Assembly (NCBI RefSeq): GCF_017165765.1 | Contig: NZ_JAFGZD010000014.1 | Span: 84,920 to 148,919 of the forward strand | Origin: Pseudomonas capsici | GTDB lineage: Bacteria; Pseudomonadota; Gammaproteobacteria; Pseudomonadales; Pseudomonadaceae | Length of the DNA stretch: 64,000 nt | Reading direction: 5' to 3' | In this document: one piece after another, positions 16,386 to 24,184 of the stretch | How the letters are laid out: each line of letters starts with the position of its first letter | How positions within the stretch are numbered: position 1 is the stretch's first letter | Notes under the pieces: model-generated | Database searches by the model: none | Seen by the model: the letters and a program-made list of their open reading frames with translations, nothing else | What the model was told of the DNA's origin: nothing | Translations under genes and position numbers: made by a program

Positions 16386-17640
16386 TAGTGGTTTTTCTGC
16401 CAATCTGGGTACCCATAATCTGACCACCAATTTCCTGCGCCGTGGCGTATTGCGCCAGCTTGCACAACTGCGCAACGGCCAGTTGGTGGTCAATGAAGGC
16501 TCGGAACGCCATGTATTCGGCAAGGCCGGGTCGCCGATTCAGGCAGAAATTCATGTCCGCGACTCTGCGGTCTGGGGACTGGTTGCCAGCGGCGGTTCCA
16601 TCGGCGCGGGCGAAGCCTTTATCCATGGCTACTGGACCACGCCGGATCTGACCTCAGTGGTGCGGGTGTTCGTCAGCAACCTCGATGTGCTCGATGCCAT
16701 GGAAGGCGGCATTGCACGCCTGACACGCCCCATGGTCCAGGGCCTGCACTGGCTCAACCGCAACACCCGCAAAGGTTCGCAGAAAAACATCGCGGCGCAT
16801 TACGACCTGGGCAATAAATTGTTCGAGCAGTTTCTCGACCCGACGATGATGTATTCCGCCGCTCAATTCCTGAGCGAGAACGACAGCCTCGAACAGGCCC
16901 AGTTGAACAAGCTGGAACGCATCTGCCAGAAGCTGGCCCTCAAACCCGAGGATCATCTGCTGGAAATCGGCACGGGCTGGGGCAGCATGGCGATTTATGC
17001 CGCTCAGCATTACGGTTGCCGGGTCACGACGACCACACTGTCGAAAGAGCAGTTCGCCTACACCGAACAGCGTCTGCTGCAACTGGGCCTGCAGGACCGC
17101 GTGACCCTGCTGCTCAAGGATTACCGCGACCTCACCGGTCAGTACGACAAGCTGGTGTCCATCGAGATGATCGAAGCAGTGGGCCACAGGTTTCTGCCGA
17201 CGTATTTCAAACAATGCTCGCACCTGCTCAAGAGCAACGGTCTGATGCTCTTGCAGGCCATCACCATTCGCGAGCAGCGTTATGAACAGGCCAGAAAGAA
17301 TGTGGACTTCATCCAGCGTTATATCTTCCCGGGCGGTGCCTTGCCGTCGGTCCACAAGATGCTGGAAATCGTCGGCGGCGACACCGACATGAACCTGCTG
17401 CACATGGAAGACTTCGGCCTGCATTACGCCCGCACCCTGCACCTGTGGCACGAAAACTTCAAACAGGCCCACAGCACCTTGCTGGATCTGGGCTACGACG
17501 AATACTTCCTGCGTCTGTGGGAGTTCTATCTGTGCTATTGCGAAGGTGGTTTCCTGGAGCGAACCATCGGCACCGCACAATTGCTGCTGGCCAAACCCGA
17601 AGCCCTGCGCGCACCGGTGCTGGGACTCTTCGATGCTTAA
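16369..17640 (+). CDS. Cyclopropane-fatty-acyl-phospholipid synthase-like methyltransferase
   Basis: This 423-residue SAM-dependent enzyme of the CFA synthase family acts on double bonds of membrane phospholipid acyl chains. The SAM site is LLEIGTGWGSMAIYAAQHYG (residues about 202-221). Catalytic-region motifs SIEMIEAVGH and NVDFIQRYIFPGG are intact. The start at 16369 (MKNISSSGFSANLG) was chosen because AAGGA lies 8 bases upstream; an open extension runs further into DUF1365. Products of this branch could be cyclopropane, methyl-branched or precursor methylated chains; the flanking SDR and FAD enzymes suggest more than simple cyclopropanation. Confidence 0.9.
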   Translation: MKNISSSGFSANLGTHNLTTNFLRRGVLRQLAQLRNGQLVVNEGSERHVFGKAGSPIQAEIHVRDSAVWGLVASGGSIGAGEAFIHGYWTTPDLTSVVRVFVSNLDVLDAMEGGIARLTRPMVQGLHWLNRNTRKGSQKNIAAHYDLGNKLFEQFLDPTMMYSAAQFLSENDSLEQAQLNKLERICQKLALKPEDHLLEIGTGWGSMAIYAAQHYGCRVTTTTLSKEQFAYTEQRLLQLGLQDRVTLLLKDYRDLTGQYDKLVSIEMIEAVGHRFLPTYFKQCSHLLKSNGLMLLQAITIREQRYEQARKNVDFIQRYIFPGGALPSVHKMLEIVGGDTDMNLLHMEDFGLHYARTLHLWHENFKQAHSTLLDLGYDEYFLRLWEFYLCYCEGGFLERTIGTAQLLLAKPEALRAPVLGLFDA

Positions 17641-18148
17641 AACCGTCGCCAATGCGGTGCTGTTCCAGATCGGCTGGTTCACCTGCGTGCTGGGCGGCAA
17701 CAGTTACTGGCTTTTGATTGCAGCCGGTGTACTGGCCATACATCTGCTGTGGACCAGCTCCTGGGCGCGTGAGGGCAGATTACTGCTGGCCGTCACTGTG
17801 CTGGGGACGCTGCTCGACAGCACCCTGATGAATCTCGGGGTATTCGATTTCGGCACCAATAGCCCACTGATTCCCTTATGGCTGGTATTACTCTGGGCGG
17901 TGCTGGCGACCACACTCAATCATTGCCTGGCCTGGACTGCCAGCCCCTGGTGGCGTGCCAGCCTGCTCGGCGCCATTGGCGGCCCGATGTCTTACTACGC
18001 GGGCTCACAACTGGCGCAAGCCCAATTTCCAATCGGATTGTGGCCAAGCCTCCTGATACTGGGCGCGGTCTGGGCCGTCTTCTTTCCTTTGCTTCAGGGA
18101 CTGGCGGCCCATCCGCTCATTGACAGACACACCGGAGCCAGCCACTGA
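17633..18148 (+). CDS. DUF2878 inner-membrane protein
   Basis: This 171-residue hydrophobic protein (MLKTVANAVLFQIGWFTCVLGGNSYW) has about five membrane segments and the DUF2878 N-terminal FQIGWF-CVLGG motif. Family function is unknown; genes occur with CFA-synthase-like methyltransferases. The ATG at 17633 overlaps the preceding gene by 8 bases, and its stop TGA overlaps the next gene's CTG start. It may help place or translocate the modified lipid, but that is speculation. Confidence 0.82.
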   Translation: MLKTVANAVLFQIGWFTCVLGGNSYWLLIAAGVLAIHLLWTSSWAREGRLLLAVTVLGTLLDSTLMNLGVFDFGTNSPLIPLWLVLLWAVLATTLNHCLAWTASPWWRASLLGAIGGPMSYYAGSQLAQAQFPIGLWPSLLILGAVWAVFFPLLQGLAAHPLIDRHTGASH

Positions 18149-18459
18149 AAGCCTCGCTCATCCAACTGACACATATTCCAGACGAACCGAAAGTCACCTG
18201 CTCGACCTGCGCAGCCTGCTGCTGCCAACTGGAAGTGATGCTCATCACCGACACAGGCGTGCCCGAGCGTTATATCGATACCGATGAATGGGGCGGCGAA
18301 GTCATGCTACGCCTGGATGACGGCTGGTGCGCGGCGCTGGATCGCAACACCATGCTGTGCACCATCTACGAAAAACGCCCGCTGATTTGCCGCGAATTCG
18401 AAGAAGGTTCTGAAGAGTGCCTGAGTGAACGGCTGGGGATTGCTACGGCTTATCTTTGA
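18145..18459 (+). CDS. YkgJ-family cysteine-cluster protein with probable CTG start
   Basis: The cysteine cluster motif CSTCAACCC lies at residues 19-27 of a frame that contains no ATG, GTG or TTG before it. The only sensible start is the CTG at 18145, whose CTGA overlaps the DUF2878 stop exactly as ATGA and GTGA do for the genes upstream. The 104-residue product (KASLIQLTHIPDEPKVTC..., then ICREFEEGSEECL) would bind zinc or an Fe-S cluster; the family's role is unknown. A GTG at 18235 would drop the cluster and is rejected. It is the last gene of the operon. Confidence 0.75.
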   Translation: MKASLIQLTHIPDEPKVTCSTCAACCCQLEVMLITDTGVPERYIDTDEWGGEVMLRLDDGWCAALDRNTMLCTIYEKRPLICREFEEGSEECLSERLGIATAYL

Positions 18460-18467
18460 GTGCAACG

Positions 18468-18557
18468 GGTAGGAGCGAATTCATTCGCGAGACGGCATTA
18501 CAAACGATAGATAGGTATCGAATGCACCGGCCTCTTCGCGAATCAATTCTCTCCCGC
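18468..18557. repeat. Palindromic intergenic repeat, copy 3 (long loop)
   Basis: The left arm at about 18468-18490 (GCGAATTCATTCGCGA) and the imperfect right arm at about 18536-18557 (TCGCGAATCAATTC) are separated by about 45 bases. It starts 9 bases after the operon's last stop and lies between convergent genes. Confidence 0.65.
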
Positions 18558-18571
18558 CTGGTCGTTCGCTA

Positions 18572-19090
18572 TCAGAACGGCATCTTGTAATGCAGGGCGT
18601 AGCTTTCTATCCCGTCGTTCGGCTGTTTGATACCGGCGTTGGAATAGTGAGTGGCACGAATGCCGACTTCATGACCGCCTGCGAAACGCAGACCAAAGCC
18701 GATACGGTCTTCAAAGTTGAAGGCCGAGCCCAGCTTGTTGTCTTCGACCTGGGTGTTGGAGAACACCGAAACCCCGATCCCCGCCTCGATGTAAGGCTTC
18801 ACGCTCTGGCCCGCGAACTCATAAACAAACACTGGCGAGAACGACAGGCTGTTGTTGCTGGAGCGTTTATCGCCATCCCAGTAGGTGTAGGCACCGTCCC
18901 AGTAGCCAGTCAGACGGCCTACATCGCTTTTCAACCAGCTTTTATCCCAATCAAACTGTACGCCCAGACGATAAGTCATGGTCGATTGGCTGGTATGGCC
19001 TACCGAAAACTCGACCCCATCGGCCAGTACCACTGAGCTTTGCCCTGCGAGAACAGCCGAAAAAACGGCCGCACATAAAAGTCGCTTCAT
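18572..19090 (-). CDS. pagL: Lipid A 3-O-deacylase
   Basis: This outer-membrane beta-barrel enzyme removes the 3-O acyl chain from lipid A. It has a signal peptide (MKRLLCAAVFSAVLAGQSSVVLA) and barrel strands throughout, and ends YALHYKMPF with the C-terminal Phe of outer-membrane proteins. The PagL catalytic triad is visible as HYS followed by a Glu exactly 14 residues after the His (ATHYSNAGIKQPNDGIE), the spacing of the P. aeruginosa enzyme. The start at 19090 is preferred for the signal peptide; an ATG 4 codons upstream is possible. It is convergent with the photolyase operon. Confidence 0.9.
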   Translation of the reverse strand: MKRLLCAAVFSAVLAGQSSVVLADGVEFSVGHTSQSTMTYRLGVQFDWDKSWLKSDVGRLTGYWDGAYTYWDGDKRSSNNSLSFSPVFVYEFAGQSVKPYIEAGIGVSVFSNTQVEDNKLGSAFNFEDRIGFGLRFAGGHEVGIRATHYSNAGIKQPNDGIESYALHYKMPF

Positions 19091-19206
19091 AGAAACATCC
19101 ATTTCATATGGTAGTTATTGGAAAGTGCTGGAAACTTGGGAGACGCAGTATAGAAAGCAGCAGCAAGGCGTTGGTTCAGCCCCCAAAAAGCTTTTTCACG
19201 ATTTTT

Positions 19207-20022
19207 TTACAAACCTAAGCTTCGCACACTGCCAGCGCTTTGCCATAGGGCGGGAAGAATTTTTTTGAAATCATTTGGATTGCCACTCGTCCAGTAGGAA
19301 GTTTCGCACACAGGACCGGTGGACAACAGATCGGATTGGGCCAGCAAACGCTGAAGTTGACGCGCCACAGCCGCGCCGGTATCGATCAGGCTGATGGAAT
19401 CAGGAATCATCTGACGCAGCAGCGGCTTGATAAACGGATAGTGAGTACAGCCCAGAATGATGGTGTCACAGCCTTCAAGCAGCAAGGGCTCGACATAGCT
19501 CCAGAGCAACTGACGGATAGCCGGGCTGAGCAGATCGCCGGTTTCGATCAGCTCCACCAGCCCCGGACAAGGCTGGGTAATCACTCGTACATCGCTGGCG
19601 AAGCGGTCGAGCAAAGCGGCGAATTTGGCGCTCTGCAGGGTGCCGGTTGTGGCCAGAACCCCCACCACTCCGCTGCGAGTTGCGGCAGCGGCCGGCTTGA
19701 CCGCAGGCTCCATGCCGACAATAGGCCAGTCGGGGTAACGCTGACGTATCTGCGCGACACCTGCCACAGTCGCGGTGTTGCAGGCCAGCACCAGCGCCTT
19801 GGCCCCTTGCTCGCGAAGAAAACCGGCAATCGCAAGACAGCGCTGAATAATGAATTCCGGGGTCTTTTCGCCGTAGGGAATATTCCCGCCATCGGCGACA
19901 TACAGCAGAGATTCGTTGGGCAGCAACTGGCGGATTTCGGTGAGAACCGACAGCCCGCCGACACCGGAATCGAAGACACCCACCGGCGCATTACGGCTGT
20001 ATGAGGCTGGAGTGTCGATCAT
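19207..20022 (-). CDS. murI: Glutamate racemase
   Basis: This 271-residue cytoplasmic enzyme makes D-glutamate for peptidoglycan. Both catalytic cysteines are present in LACNTATVAGV and LGCTHYPFIKPLL, and the substrate loop is VGVFDSGVGGLSVL. The ATG at 20022 overlaps the moeB stop (ATGA on the minus strand), so it is the last gene of the hemA-prfA-prmC-moeB-murI operon. An A/T-rich stretch with an AAAAAGCTTTTT palindrome lies just beyond its stop and may end transcription. Confidence 0.95.
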   Translation of the reverse strand: MIDTPASYSRNAPVGVFDSGVGGLSVLTEIRQLLPNESLLYVADGGNIPYGEKTPEFIIQRCLAIAGFLREQGAKALVLACNTATVAGVAQIRQRYPDWPIVGMEPAVKPAAAATRSGVVGVLATTGTLQSAKFAALLDRFASDVRVITQPCPGLVELIETGDLLSPAIRQLLWSYVEPLLLEGCDTIILGCTHYPFIKPLLRQMIPDSISLIDTGAAVARQLQRLLAQSDLLSTGPVCETSYWTSGNPNDFKKILPALWQSAGSVRSLGL

Positions 20023-20780
20023 TGAGCAGCACCGCATACACTGCAGGCCGGGTCGCGTTTGACTTTCAACTCCCGGAAACGGGTGCTCAAGGCGTCGATC
20101 AGCAACAGGCGCCCTACCAGCGGCTCGCCAAACCCCGCCAGCAGCTTCAAGGCCTCAAGGGCCTGCAGGCTGCCCACCAACCCCACCAGAGGGCCGATGA
20201 CGCCAGCCTCGCTGCACGTCAGTTCGGCTTCGCTGCCGTGACCGTACAGGCAGTGATAACAAGGACTCTCGGCACGGCGCGGGTCGAATACCGACAACTG
20301 CCCTTCAAGGCGGATCGCCGCGCCGCTGACCAGAGGCTTGCCGACGGCCACGCAGGCGGCATTCACAGCCTCACGGGTCGAGAAGTTGTCCGAACAATCG
20401 AGCACCAGATCCACGCCTTGCACGGCGGCACTCAGGGAATCGGCATCCAGCACGGTACGATGGGCGACCAGTGTCACCTCGGGATTGATCGCCGTCAGGC
20501 GGGCCATGGCGGAGTCCACCTTGGCCTGACCGATGCTCTGGCTGTCATGAATGACCTGACGCTGCAGGTTGGTGAGGTCAACGCTGTCGAAATCGGCCAG
20601 ATGCAGCTCACCAACCCCCGCGGCAGCGAGATACAGCGCCACCGGAGAACCCAGGCCGCCCAGACCGACGATCAGCGCACGGCTGCTCTTGAGCCGTATC
20701 TGTCCCTCGATATCGACATGTTGCAGCAGAATCTGCCGACTGTAGCGCAGCAGTTCCTGATCGGTCAGCACAGCAGACAT
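20019..20780 (-). CDS. moeB: MoeB/ThiF-family adenylyltransferase
   Basis: This 253-residue E1-like enzyme activates the C-terminal glycine of a sulfur-carrier protein (MoaD or ThiS) by adenylation. The ATP motif GLGGLGSPVALYLAAAGVGEL, the DFDSVDLTNLQRQ segment and DCSDNFSTREAVN are intact. Two CxxC pairs (CYHCLYG; CSVCGA) bind structural zinc. It overlaps prmC by 16 bases and murI by 4. Whether it serves molybdopterin, thiamine or both cannot be told from sequence. Confidence 0.92.
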   Translation of the reverse strand: MSAVLTDQELLRYSRQILLQHVDIEGQIRLKSSRALIVGLGGLGSPVALYLAAAGVGELHLADFDSVDLTNLQRQVIHDSQSIGQAKVDSAMARLTAINPEVTLVAHRTVLDADSLSAAVQGVDLVLDCSDNFSTREAVNAACVAVGKPLVSGAAIRLEGQLSVFDPRRAESPCYHCLYGHGSEAELTCSEAGVIGPLVGLVGSLQALEALKLLAGFGEPLVGRLLLIDALSTRFRELKVKRDPACSVCGAAQ

Positions 20781-21601
20781 CCAAAGGTGATGCGCTCGTG
20801 CTCGCCCAGATCGCGTCGGGTCTGCACCCGGTCGAAACCGTTGGCGGTGAGCAGGTTGCGTACCGCGGATCCCTGATCATAGCCATGCTCAAGCAGCAAC
20901 CAGCCGCCACTGCGCAGATACGCCGGCGCCTGCTGGACAATGGCTCGCAAGTCATCCAGACCATCGGCACCCGCGACCAGTGCGCTGCTCGGCTCGAACC
21001 GGACATCACCGGCGGCCAGATGCGGATCGGCAGCGGCGATATAAGGCGGATTGCTGATGATCAGGTCGAACTGCCGGTTCTGTTCCAGCGCACTGAACCA
21101 ATGGCTGTTGAGCACTACGGCGTTGTCCAGTTGCAGGCGCTGGCGGTTGCGTTCGGCCAGGGCCACGGCTTCGAGCACACGATCAACGGCCGTCACCTTC
21201 CACAGATGACGCTCGTTGGCCAGCGCCAGGGCAATCGCCCCGCTGCCGGTGCCCAGATCCAGAACCTGAGCCGGTGCGAACGCCGGTATCAGTTCCAGCG
21301 CCGCCTCGACCAGCATCTCGGTCTCGGGACGAGGAATCAGTGTGTGCGGCGCGACTTCAAGATCGAGCTTCCAGAAACCCTGCTGGCCCAGGATATAGGC
21401 CACGGGCTCACCGGTACGCCTGCGTTGCAGGTAACCCGCGAATGTCAGCGCCGCCTCGCTGCTGACAATGCGCTCGGGCCAGGTATGCAGGAAGCTGCGC
21501 GGCTTGCCCAGGGCAGCGGCCAGCAGCAACTCGGCGTCCAGGCGCGCGGTTGGTGAGTCTGGAAGTTCAGCGCTTCTTAACAAGCTGGCGATGATGGTCA
21601 T
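20765..21601 (-). CDS. prmC: Release factor glutamine methyltransferase
   Basis: This 278-residue SAM enzyme methylates the Gln of the GGQ motif in RF1 and RF2. The SAM site VLDLGTGSGAIALALA and the catalytic NPPYIAAADPHL motif are clear, as is the PRPETEMLVE segment. It abuts its substrate gene prfA (21602) with no gap, and its end overlaps moeB by 16 bases. Confidence 0.96.
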   Translation of the reverse strand: MTIIASLLRSAELPDSPTARLDAELLLAAALGKPRSFLHTWPERIVSSEAALTFAGYLQRRRTGEPVAYILGQQGFWKLDLEVAPHTLIPRPETEMLVEAALELIPAFAPAQVLDLGTGSGAIALALANERHLWKVTAVDRVLEAVALAERNRQRLQLDNAVVLNSHWFSALEQNRQFDLIISNPPYIAAADPHLAAGDVRFEPSSALVAGADGLDDLRAIVQQAPAYLRSGGWLLLEHGYDQGSAVRNLLTANGFDRVQTRRDLGEHERITFGCLLC

Positions 21602-22684
21602 TTACTCACCCAGTGCCGCAAGTTGATCGGCCTGATATTCAGCGAGTAGCGGCTCTATCACTGCATCGACGCCACCGGCCAGAACTTCGTCCAGCGAATA
21701 CAACGTCAGATTGACACGGTGATCCGTCACTCGCCCTTGAGGGAAGTTATAGGTGCGAATACGCTCCGAACGATCACCGGACCCCACCAGCAGCTTGCGC
21801 TCGCTGGCGATGGCATTGGCAGCGGCACTGGTCTGCTGATCATTCAGTTTGGCAGACAACCAGGACATTGCCCGGGCTCTGTTCTTGTGTTGCGAACGTT
21901 CTTCCTGGCACTCGACGACAATACCCGTTGGCAAGTGGGTAATGCGGATGGCCGAATCGGTCTTGTTGACATGCTGACCACCGGCACCAGACGCACGATA
22001 GGTGTCGACGCGCAGGTCTGCCGGATTGATTTCGATTGCCTGCTGCTCGTCAGGCTCGGGCAGCACCGCCACGGTGCAGGCCGAGGTATGGATACGACCT
22101 TGCGACTCGGTCTCTGGCACACGCTGCACGCGGTGGGCGCCGGACTCGAACTTCAGCTTGCCGTAGACGTTTTCACCTTCGACACGGGCGATGACTTCTT
22201 TATAGCCGCCATGCTCGCCTTCGTTTTCCGAAAGGATTTCCACACGCCAGCCACGACGCTCGGCATAGCGCGAGTACATGCGGAACAGGTCGCCGGAGAA
22301 AATCGCCGCCTCGTCACCACCGGTGCCGGCACGAATCTCCAGAAACACGTTACGGCCATCGTTGGGGTCCTTGGGCAGCAACATGCGTTGCAGTTGCGCC
22401 TCCAGATCCGCCAGTTGCTGCTTGCCTTCACGGACTTCCTCGACCGCCATTTCCCGCATGTCCGGATCGCTGTCCTTGAGCAGCGCCTGGGCACCGTCCA
22501 GATCGGCCAGAATCTTGATGCGCTGCCTGTAAGCCTCGATGACCGGCTCTACTTCGGCGTACTCACGGGAATAGGCGCGAAATCTGGTCTGGTCGCTGAT
22601 AACTTCCGCATCGCCAAGCAGCGCGGTCAATTCTTCAAAACGGTCGCTGAGCACATCCAGCTTATTGAGCAGTGAAGCTTTCAT
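21602..22684 (-). CDS. prfA: Peptide chain release factor 1
   Basis: This 360-residue RF1 ends translation at UAA and UAG. The catalytic GGQ lies in YRASGAGGQHVNKTDSAIRI, the site methylated by the neighbouring PrmC. The domain order (N-terminal helices, codon-recognition domain, domain 3 and basic tail) and length match the family. The ATG overlaps the hemA stop by 4 bases, the conserved hemA-prfA coupling of gammaproteobacteria. Confidence 0.97.
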   Translation of the reverse strand: MKASLLNKLDVLSDRFEELTALLGDAEVISDQTRFRAYSREYAEVEPVIEAYRQRIKILADLDGAQALLKDSDPDMREMAVEEVREGKQQLADLEAQLQRMLLPKDPNDGRNVFLEIRAGTGGDEAAIFSGDLFRMYSRYAERRGWRVEILSENEGEHGGYKEVIARVEGENVYGKLKFESGAHRVQRVPETESQGRIHTSACTVAVLPEPDEQQAIEINPADLRVDTYRASGAGGQHVNKTDSAIRITHLPTGIVVECQEERSQHKNRARAMSWLSAKLNDQQTSAAANAIASERKLLVGSGDRSERIRTYNFPQGRVTDHRVNLTLYSLDEVLAGGVDAVIEPLLAEYQADQLAALGE

Positions 22685-23958
22685 TGCGAAGGTTTATCCG
22701 TCGAGCCCTCACCGAGGGCAAAAAGTTCCTGAGCCATGGCCAGCGCATCGACGCGGCCCTCGGCAGACAGCTTTTTAAGCTGAACGCTGGGAGCGTGCAG
22801 CAGTTTGTTGGTCAGGCCACGGGCCAGTTGAATCAAGACCTCTTCGGCATTGCTGCCGTTGGCCAGCATGCGCTGCGCCTTGCTCAGCTCTTCGTCGCGC
22901 AGCCGCTCGCTTTGCTGACGATAGGCACGCAATACATCCACTGCCGCCAGCTCGCGCAAGCGGGACATGAAATCTTCGGCGCCGATATTGACCAGTTGTT
23001 CGGCTGCCAGGGCCGCACCCTGGCGGCTCTTGAGGTTTTCGGCGACCACTTCATGCAGATCGTCGACGCTATAGAGGTAAACGTCGTCCAGTTCGCCGAC
23101 TTCAGGCTCGATATCGCGGGGAACAGCGATATCCACCATGAAAATCGGCTTGTGCTTGCGCAGCTTCAAGGCGCTTTCCACCGCGCCCTTGCCCAGAATC
23201 GGCAACTGGCTGGCGGTGGAACTGATCACGATATCGCTGTTCACCAGTTCTGCCGGAATATCCGAAAGCAGTACCGCATGGGCCCCGAACTCGGCAGCCA
23301 GGATACTGGCACGCTCCAGGGTCCGGTTGGCGACCACGATACGCTTGACGCCCAGGTCGCGCAGGTGCCGGGCAACCAGCGTGATGGTTTCGCCCGCGCC
23401 GATCAACAGCGCCTGGCTGCGCTGCAGATCGCTGAAAATCTGTTTCGCCAGGCTGACGGCGGCAAACGCCACCGATACCGGGTTTTCGCCAATGGCCGTG
23501 TCGGTGCGCACCTGCTTGGCGGCACTGAAGGTCGCCTGAAACAGACGCCCGAGCAGCGGACCAACGGTTCCGGCCTCTCGGGCCACGGCATAGGCGGATT
23601 TCATCTGCCCGAGGATCTGCGGCTCTCCGAGTACCAGAGAGTCCAGACCCGAAGCCACGCGCATCATATGACGCACGGCAGCATCGTCTTCATGGATATA
23701 GGCGCTGGCGCGCAGTTCATCGAGGCTCAGGTGGTGATAGTCCGCCAGCCACGCCAGAATGCTGTCAGCTGCGAGCTGGTCGTGCTCTATATACAGCTCG
23801 CTACGGTTACACGTCGAGAGAATCGCGGCTTCGCGACTGCTGGTAAGACGGCAAAGCTGCTGCAAGGCCTCGACCAGCTGTTCTGGCGTAAATGCCACGC
23901 GCTCGCGAACGTCTACCGAGGCAGTCTTATGGTTAATACCAAGTGCAAGGAAGGCCAT
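22681..23958 (-). CDS. hemA: Glutamyl-tRNA reductase
   Basis: This enzyme reduces Glu-tRNA to glutamate-1-semialdehyde, the first step of heme synthesis by the C5 route. The 425-residue protein starts MAFLALGINHKTASVDVRERVAF. The catalytic Cys lies in ILSTCNRSELYIE, and the NADPH domain shows LLIGAGETITLVARHL. It is the first gene of a five-gene minus-strand operon. The 226 bases between its start and the divergent lipoprotein gene hold promoters for both. Confidence 0.97.
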   Translation of the reverse strand: MAFLALGINHKTASVDVRERVAFTPEQLVEALQQLCRLTSSREAAILSTCNRSELYIEHDQLAADSILAWLADYHHLSLDELRASAYIHEDDAAVRHMMRVASGLDSLVLGEPQILGQMKSAYAVAREAGTVGPLLGRLFQATFSAAKQVRTDTAIGENPVSVAFAAVSLAKQIFSDLQRSQALLIGAGETITLVARHLRDLGVKRIVVANRTLERASILAAEFGAHAVLLSDIPAELVNSDIVISSTASQLPILGKGAVESALKLRKHKPIFMVDIAVPRDIEPEVGELDDVYLYSVDDLHEVVAENLKSRQGAALAAEQLVNIGAEDFMSRLRELAAVDVLRAYRQQSERLRDEELSKAQRMLANGSNAEEVLIQLARGLTNKLLHAPSVQLKKLSAEGRVDALAMAQELFALGEGSTDKPSQ

Positions 23959-24184
23959 TCAGGGTCGCTGGTGGTGACGTGAAGCCAGCAATTGTCCTAC
24001 TTCGATAAGCTCAGAACAACCACTGCATATTATTGTCCCACTAGAATCGCTCGTCGCAGGCCCCTTTCGAGGTCGGCGACGCCGCCAGAATCGCTGTTGC
24101 AGTAGTTTTTCCACCGGTGGTGGGTTTTGCCGACAGCCTTGTGTCATGATGCTCCAAACCGCAGGTAAGCCGCCTTTCTCATAT

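Noticed and set aside
18235..18459. GTG at 18235 as the YkgJ start
   Set aside because: It would remove the CxxCxxCCC cluster that defines the family; the CTG at 18145 fits the overlap pattern of the operon.
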